Shown in pieces: positions 33,186 to 36,092 of a stretch of DNA of 36,092 bases. Made by a program: the position numbers and the translations under genes. This stretch comes from Mycobacterium sp. 852002-50816_SCH5313054-b (GTDB lineage Bacteria; Actinomycetota; Actinomycetes; Mycobacteriales; Mycobacteriaceae): NCBI RefSeq assembly GCF_001667185.1, contig NZ_LZIC01000029.1, forward strand, positions 1-36,092, in the 5' to 3' direction. The notes under the pieces are model-generated. The model was not told the DNA's origin, did no database searches, and was given only the letters and a program-made list of their open reading frames with translations. The first letter of the stretch is position 1. Every line of letters begins with the position of its first letter.

Positions 33186-34669
33186 CCGAGATCTTCCGCT
33201 CCGACGCCGCGACGCTGGCCGCTCGCGTCGCCGCAAAGGAGCTGTCTGCCACGGAAATCACCCGGGCCTGCCTGGACCGGATCGAGGCGACCGACGATCG
33301 CTACCACGCGTTTCTGCACGTGGCGCCCGACGAGGCGCTGGCGGCCGCGGCGGGCGTCGACAAGGCGGTGGCCGCCGGCGAGCGGCTGCCGTCGGCGCTG
33401 GCCGGGGTCCCGCTGGCGCTCAAGGACGTGTTCACCACCGTCGACATGCCCACCACCTGCGGCTCCAAGATCCTGGAGGGGTGGCGTTCCCCCTACGACG
33501 CGACCGTCACCGCGCGGTTGCGCGCCGCGGGCATCCCGATCCTGGGCAAGACGAACATGGACGAGTTCGCGATGGGCAGCTCGACGGAGAACTCCGCCTA
33601 CGGCCCCACCCGCAACCCGTGGAACCTCGACCGGGTGCCCGGCGGCTCGGGCGGCGGCAGCGCGGCGGCGCTGGCCGCGTTCCAGGCGCCGCTGGCCATC
33701 GGCACCGACACCGGCGGCTCCATTCGCCAGCCGGCCGCGCTGACCGCGACCGTCGGCGTCAAGCCCACCTACGGCACGGTGTCCCGCTACGGGCTGGTCG
33801 CGTGCGCGTCGTCGCTGGACCAGGGCGGGCCGTGCGCGCGCACCGTGCTCGACACCGCGCTGCTGCACCAGGTGATCGCCGGGCACGACGGCCGCGACTC
33901 GACCTCCGTCGACACCGAGGTGCCCGACGTCGTGGCCGCGGCCAGGGCCGGCGCGGACGGTGATCTGCGGGGCGTGCGCGTCGGGGTGGTCCGGCAGTTG
34001 CGCGGCGAGGGTTACCAGCCGGGGGTGCTCGCGTCGTTCGAGGCCGCCGTCGAGCAGTTGACCGCGTTGGGCGCCGAGGTCAGCGAAGTCGACTGCCCCC
34101 ATTTCGACCACGCGCTGGCCGCCTACTACCTGATCCTGCCGTCCGAGGTGTCGAGCAACCTGGCCCGCTTCGACGCGATGCGCTACGGGCTGCGGGTCGG
34201 TGACGACGGCACGCACAGCGCCGAGGAGGTCATGGCGCTGACCCGCGCCGCCGGCTTCGGGCCGGAGGTCAAGCGGCGCATCATGATCGGCACCTACGCG
34301 CTGTCGGCCGGCTACTACGACGCCTATTACAACCAGGCGCAGAAGGTCCGCACGCTGATCGCCCGCGACCTCGACCGGGCCTACGAATCCGTCGACGTGC
34401 TGGTGTCGCCCGCGACGCCGACCACCGCGTTCCCGCTCGGCGAGAAGGTCGACGACCCGCTGGCCATGTACCTGTTCGACCTGTGCACGCTGCCGCTGAA
34501 CCTGGCCGGCCACTGCGGCATGTCGGTGCCCGCCGGGTTGTCCCCGGACGACGGCCTGCCGGTCGGGCTGCAGATCATGGCCCCCGCGCTGGCCGACGAC
34601 CGCCTGTACCGGGTGGGAGCCGCGTACGAGGCGGCCCGCGGTCCGCTGCCCGCGCCCCCGACGGCTTAG
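33182..34669 (+). CDS. gatA: Asp-tRNA(Asn)/Glu-tRNA(Gln) amidotransferase subunit A
   Basis: The glutaminase subunit, a 495-residue amidase-signature enzyme that releases ammonia for transamidation by GatB. The Ser-Ser-Lys triad is visible: Lys81 in [12 protein letters not shown], Ser156 in [12 protein letters not shown], and the nucleophile Ser180 in [13 protein letters not shown]. The mid-protein [20 protein letters not shown] is conserved. Coupled to gatC. gatB is not in the window; in M. tuberculosis it follows pfkA, where here a P-loop fragment begins. The stop lies within an 11-bp tandem repeat. Confidence 0.96.
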   Translation: MTEIFRSDAATLAARVAAKELSATEITRACLDRIEATDDRYHAFLHVAPDEALAAAAGVDKAVAAGERLPSALAGVPLALKDVFTTVDMPTTCGSKILEGWRSPYDATVTARLRAAGIPILGKTNMDEFAMGSSTENSAYGPTRNPWNLDRVPGGSGGGSAAALAAFQAPLAIGTDTGGSIRQPAALTATVGVKPTYGTVSRYGLVACASSLDQGGPCARTVLDTALLHQVIAGHDGRDSTSVDTEVPDVVAAARAGADGDLRGVRVGVVRQLRGEGYQPGVLASFEAAVEQLTALGAEVSEVDCPHFDHALAAYYLILPSEVSSNLARFDAMRYGLRVGDDGTHSAEEVMALTRAAGFGPEVKRRIMIGTYALSAGYYDAYYNQAQKVRTLIARDLDRAYESVDVLVSPATPTTAFPLGEKVDDPLAMYLFDLCTLPLNLAGHCGMSVPAGLSPDDGLPVGLQIMAPALADDRLYRVGAAYEAARGPLPAPPTA

Positions 34670-34698
34670 TCGCGCGTTAGTCGCGCGTTAGTCGCGCC
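34666..34698 (+). repeat. Three tandem copies of an 11-bp unit at the gatA stop
   Basis: TTAGTCGCGCG occurs at 34666-34676 and 34677-34687, then TTAGTCGCGCC at 34688-34698. The gatA TAG is in the first copy, and each copy adds another TAG, in different frames because 11 is not a multiple of three. Likely a slippage-prone minisatellite. Confidence 0.9.
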
Positions 34699-34739
34699 CT
34701 AAACGAGCCGTGGCCGGGCCGACCAGGCAAGATAAAAAG

Positions 34740-35771
34740 ATGCGGATCGGAATTCTCACCGGGGGCGGCGACTGCCCCGGGCTCAACGCCGTCATCCGGG
34801 CGGTGGTGCGCACCTGCGACTCGCGGTACGGCTCGTCGGTGGTCGGGTTCCAGGACGGCTGGCGCGGGCTGCTGGAGAACCGGCGCATTCAGCTGCAGAA
34901 CGACGACCGCAACGACCGGCTGCTGGCCAAGGGCGGAACGATGCTGGGCACCGCGCGCGTGCACCCCGACAAGCTGCGTGCCGGGCTGAACCAGATCAAA
35001 CAGACCCTGGACGACAACGGCATCGACGTGCTGATCCCGATCGGTGGCGAGGGCACGCTGACGGCCGCGCATTGGCTCTCGGAGGAAAACGTTCCCGTCG
35101 TCGGCGTGCCCAAGACCATCGACAACGACATCGACTGCACCGACGTGACTTTCGGCCACGACACCGCGCTGACCGTCGCCACCGACGCCATCGATCGGTT
35201 GCACAGCACGGCCGAATCCCACCAGCGGGTGATGCTGGTGGAGGTGATGGGTAGGCACGCCGGATGGATCGCGTTGAACGCCGGGCTGGCGTCCGGCGCG
35301 CACATGACACTGATCCCCGAGCAGTCCTTCGACGTCGAGGAGGTGTGCCGGCTCGTCAAACGTCGCTTCCAGCGCGGCGATTCGCACTTCATCTGCGTCG
35401 TCGCCGAGGGCGCCAAGCCGGTGGCCGGCTCAATCCAGTTGCGCGAAGGCGGAATTGACGAGTTCGGCCATGAGCGCTTCACCGGTGTCGCCGCGCAGCT
35501 GGCCGCCGAGGTCGAGATGCGGATCAACAAGGAGGTGCGGGTGACGGTGCTGGGCCACGTCCAGCGCGGCGGCACCCCGACGGCCTACGACCGGGTGCTG
35601 GCGACCCGGTTCGGCGTCAACGCGGCCGACGCCGCCCATGCCGGCGAGTACGGCCAGATGGTCTCGCTGCGCGGCCAGGACATCGGCCGGGTGTCGCTGG
35701 CGGACGCCACGCGCCAGCTCAAGCTGGTGCCCGAAAGCCGCTACGACGACGCGGCGGCTTTCTTCGGCTAA
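34740..35771 (+). CDS. pfkA: 6-phosphofructokinase
   Basis: Phosphorylates fructose 6-phosphate in glycolysis. 343 residues, the length of M. tuberculosis PfkA. The nucleotide site is [19 protein letters not shown], with [10 protein letters not shown] retaining Gly at the position that is Asp in pyrophosphate-dependent enzymes, so ATP use is favoured. [12 protein letters not shown] holds the catalytic Asp, [12 protein letters not shown] and [13 protein letters not shown] bind the sugar phosphate. ATG 34740 is preferred to an in-frame GTG 30 bases upstream because it starts the conserved strand. Rv3010c orthologue. Confidence 0.95.
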   Translation: MRIGILTGGGDCPGLNAVIRAVVRTCDSRYGSSVVGFQDGWRGLLENRRIQLQNDDRNDRLLAKGGTMLGTARVHPDKLRAGLNQIKQTLDDNGIDVLIPIGGEGTLTAAHWLSEENVPVVGVPKTIDNDIDCTDVTFGHDTALTVATDAIDRLHSTAESHQRVMLVEVMGRHAGWIALNAGLASGAHMTLIPEQSFDVEEVCRLVKRRFQRGDSHFICVVAEGAKPVAGSIQLREGGIDEFGHERFTGVAAQLAAEVEMRINKEVRVTVLGHVQRGGTPTAYDRVLATRFGVNAADAAHAGEYGQMVSLRGQDIGRVSLADATRQLKLVPESRYDDAAAFFG

Positions 35772-35907
35772 CGGGTGCGCGCTGTGCGAACAATCGGTGG
35801 CCCGGAATTGACGACCGCCTGAATTTGCCGGCGAATTGCGCAGCTCACGGCAAAACGGCGCGATATTGGTGGTTTTCTGCCAGTTTAAAGCGGTTATACC
35901 GGGACGT

Positions 35908-36092
35908 ATGAGCAACCGCGGTTCACTTCGCGGAATCGTTCAGCCGCCCGCATCGGCAGGGCCCCCGCGCCCGCCGGGCCGTCAGCGGCCGCCGCCGGGC
36001 TGGCCCGCCAGCGCCGACCCTCAGCTCAGGGCGGGGTCGGCAAGACCGCGGTGGTCGAGGCGTTGGGCTCGACGTTCGCCGCCGTGCGCGAC
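35908..36092 (+). pseudogene. Frame-disrupted MinD/ParA-like P-loop protein fragment (runs off window)
   Basis: From ATG 35908 a proline-rich frame reads MSNRGSLRGIVQPPASAG and onward, resembling the proline-rich N-termini of mycobacterial EspI/MinD-like proteins. In a different frame, starting at 36027, QGGVGKTAVVEALGSTFAAV is a clear deviant Walker A plus following helix of such ATPases. The two frames differ by two bases modulo three, and the P-loop frame has no usable start after its TAA at 35886. I infer an internal deletion or frameshift joining the N-terminus to the P-loop. A TATACC hexamer (35895-35900) precedes the ATG. It occupies the pfkA-gatB junction of M. tuberculosis. Confidence 0.45.

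Noticed and set aside
33011..34513. 500-codon minus-strand open frame opposite gatA
   Set aside because: Antisense shadow of a complete amidase-signature gene; low-complexity Gly/Arg/His content.
34666..34698. CRISPR or attachment-site interpretation of the 11-bp repeats
   Set aside because: Units are directly adjacent without spacers and no integrase or cas gene is near.

Overview
The window looks like a chromosomal segment of a slow-growing, pigmented non-tuberculous Mycobacterium, with the M. avium complex or a relative most likely. It is GC-rich and uses many GTG starts. From about 17.1 kb onward the gene order follows, in reverse orientation, the M. tuberculosis block Rv3032 to Rv3010c. 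Gene names and comparisons come from recognition of the protein sequences and from memory of that genome; nothing was searched.

Region 1 (1-15733) is an accessory carotenoid island. At its left end are an MMPL-family transporter (minus strand, C-terminus just off the window), a divergent MarR regulator, and an internally deleted MMPL remnant. A plus-strand operon follows: SOUL haem-binding protein, a 53-residue small ORF, type-2 IPP isomerase and a GT1 glycosyltransferase. A second MarR paralogue sits convergent to it. The minus-strand operon, read from 14849 down to 6862, is crtE, crtI, crtB, crtYc, crtYd, a methyltransferase, crtU, a Rieske oxygenase-like protein and a DUF2784 membrane protein. 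Six successive junctions in it overlap. Together these genes can make IPP/DMAPP, GGPP, phytoene, lycopene, beta-carotene and isorenieratene, with possible ring hydroxylation and glycosylation. A small catalase-related protein (15059-15733) diverges from crtE. Three intergenic regions (2041-2101, 3027-3088, 14930-14957) share AT-rich TTAAC palindromic elements. I interpret these as operators of one MarR regulon covering the transporter, the regulator, the isoprenoid operon and the pigment operon.

Region 2 (15730-20809) holds an SRPBCC-epimerase fusion and then the methylglucose-lipopolysaccharide/glycogen-type cluster (GT4, GH57, methyltransferase; Rv3032, Rv3031, Rv3030 orthologues).

Region 3 (21035-27009) holds etfB-etfA with a strong terminator, an acyltransferase pair, cysteine desulfurase and mnmA. 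The desulfurase gene carries a small in-frame hairpin repeat.

Region 4 (27096-36092) holds a DUF4190 membrane protein, lpqA, a MetE-like protein, an SRPBCC-ArsR pair with duplicated palindromic operators, ligA, an ACT-domain protein, gatC-gatA and pfkA. It ends in a frame-disrupted MinD/ParA-like P-loop fragment. The ESX/PPE/IS1081 island that lies between mnmA and lpqA in M. tuberculosis is absent.

No tRNA, rRNA, CRISPR array or complete insertion sequence was seen. Apart from the remnant-bearing stretch 2594-3186, no gene-free stretch exceeds about 230 bases.
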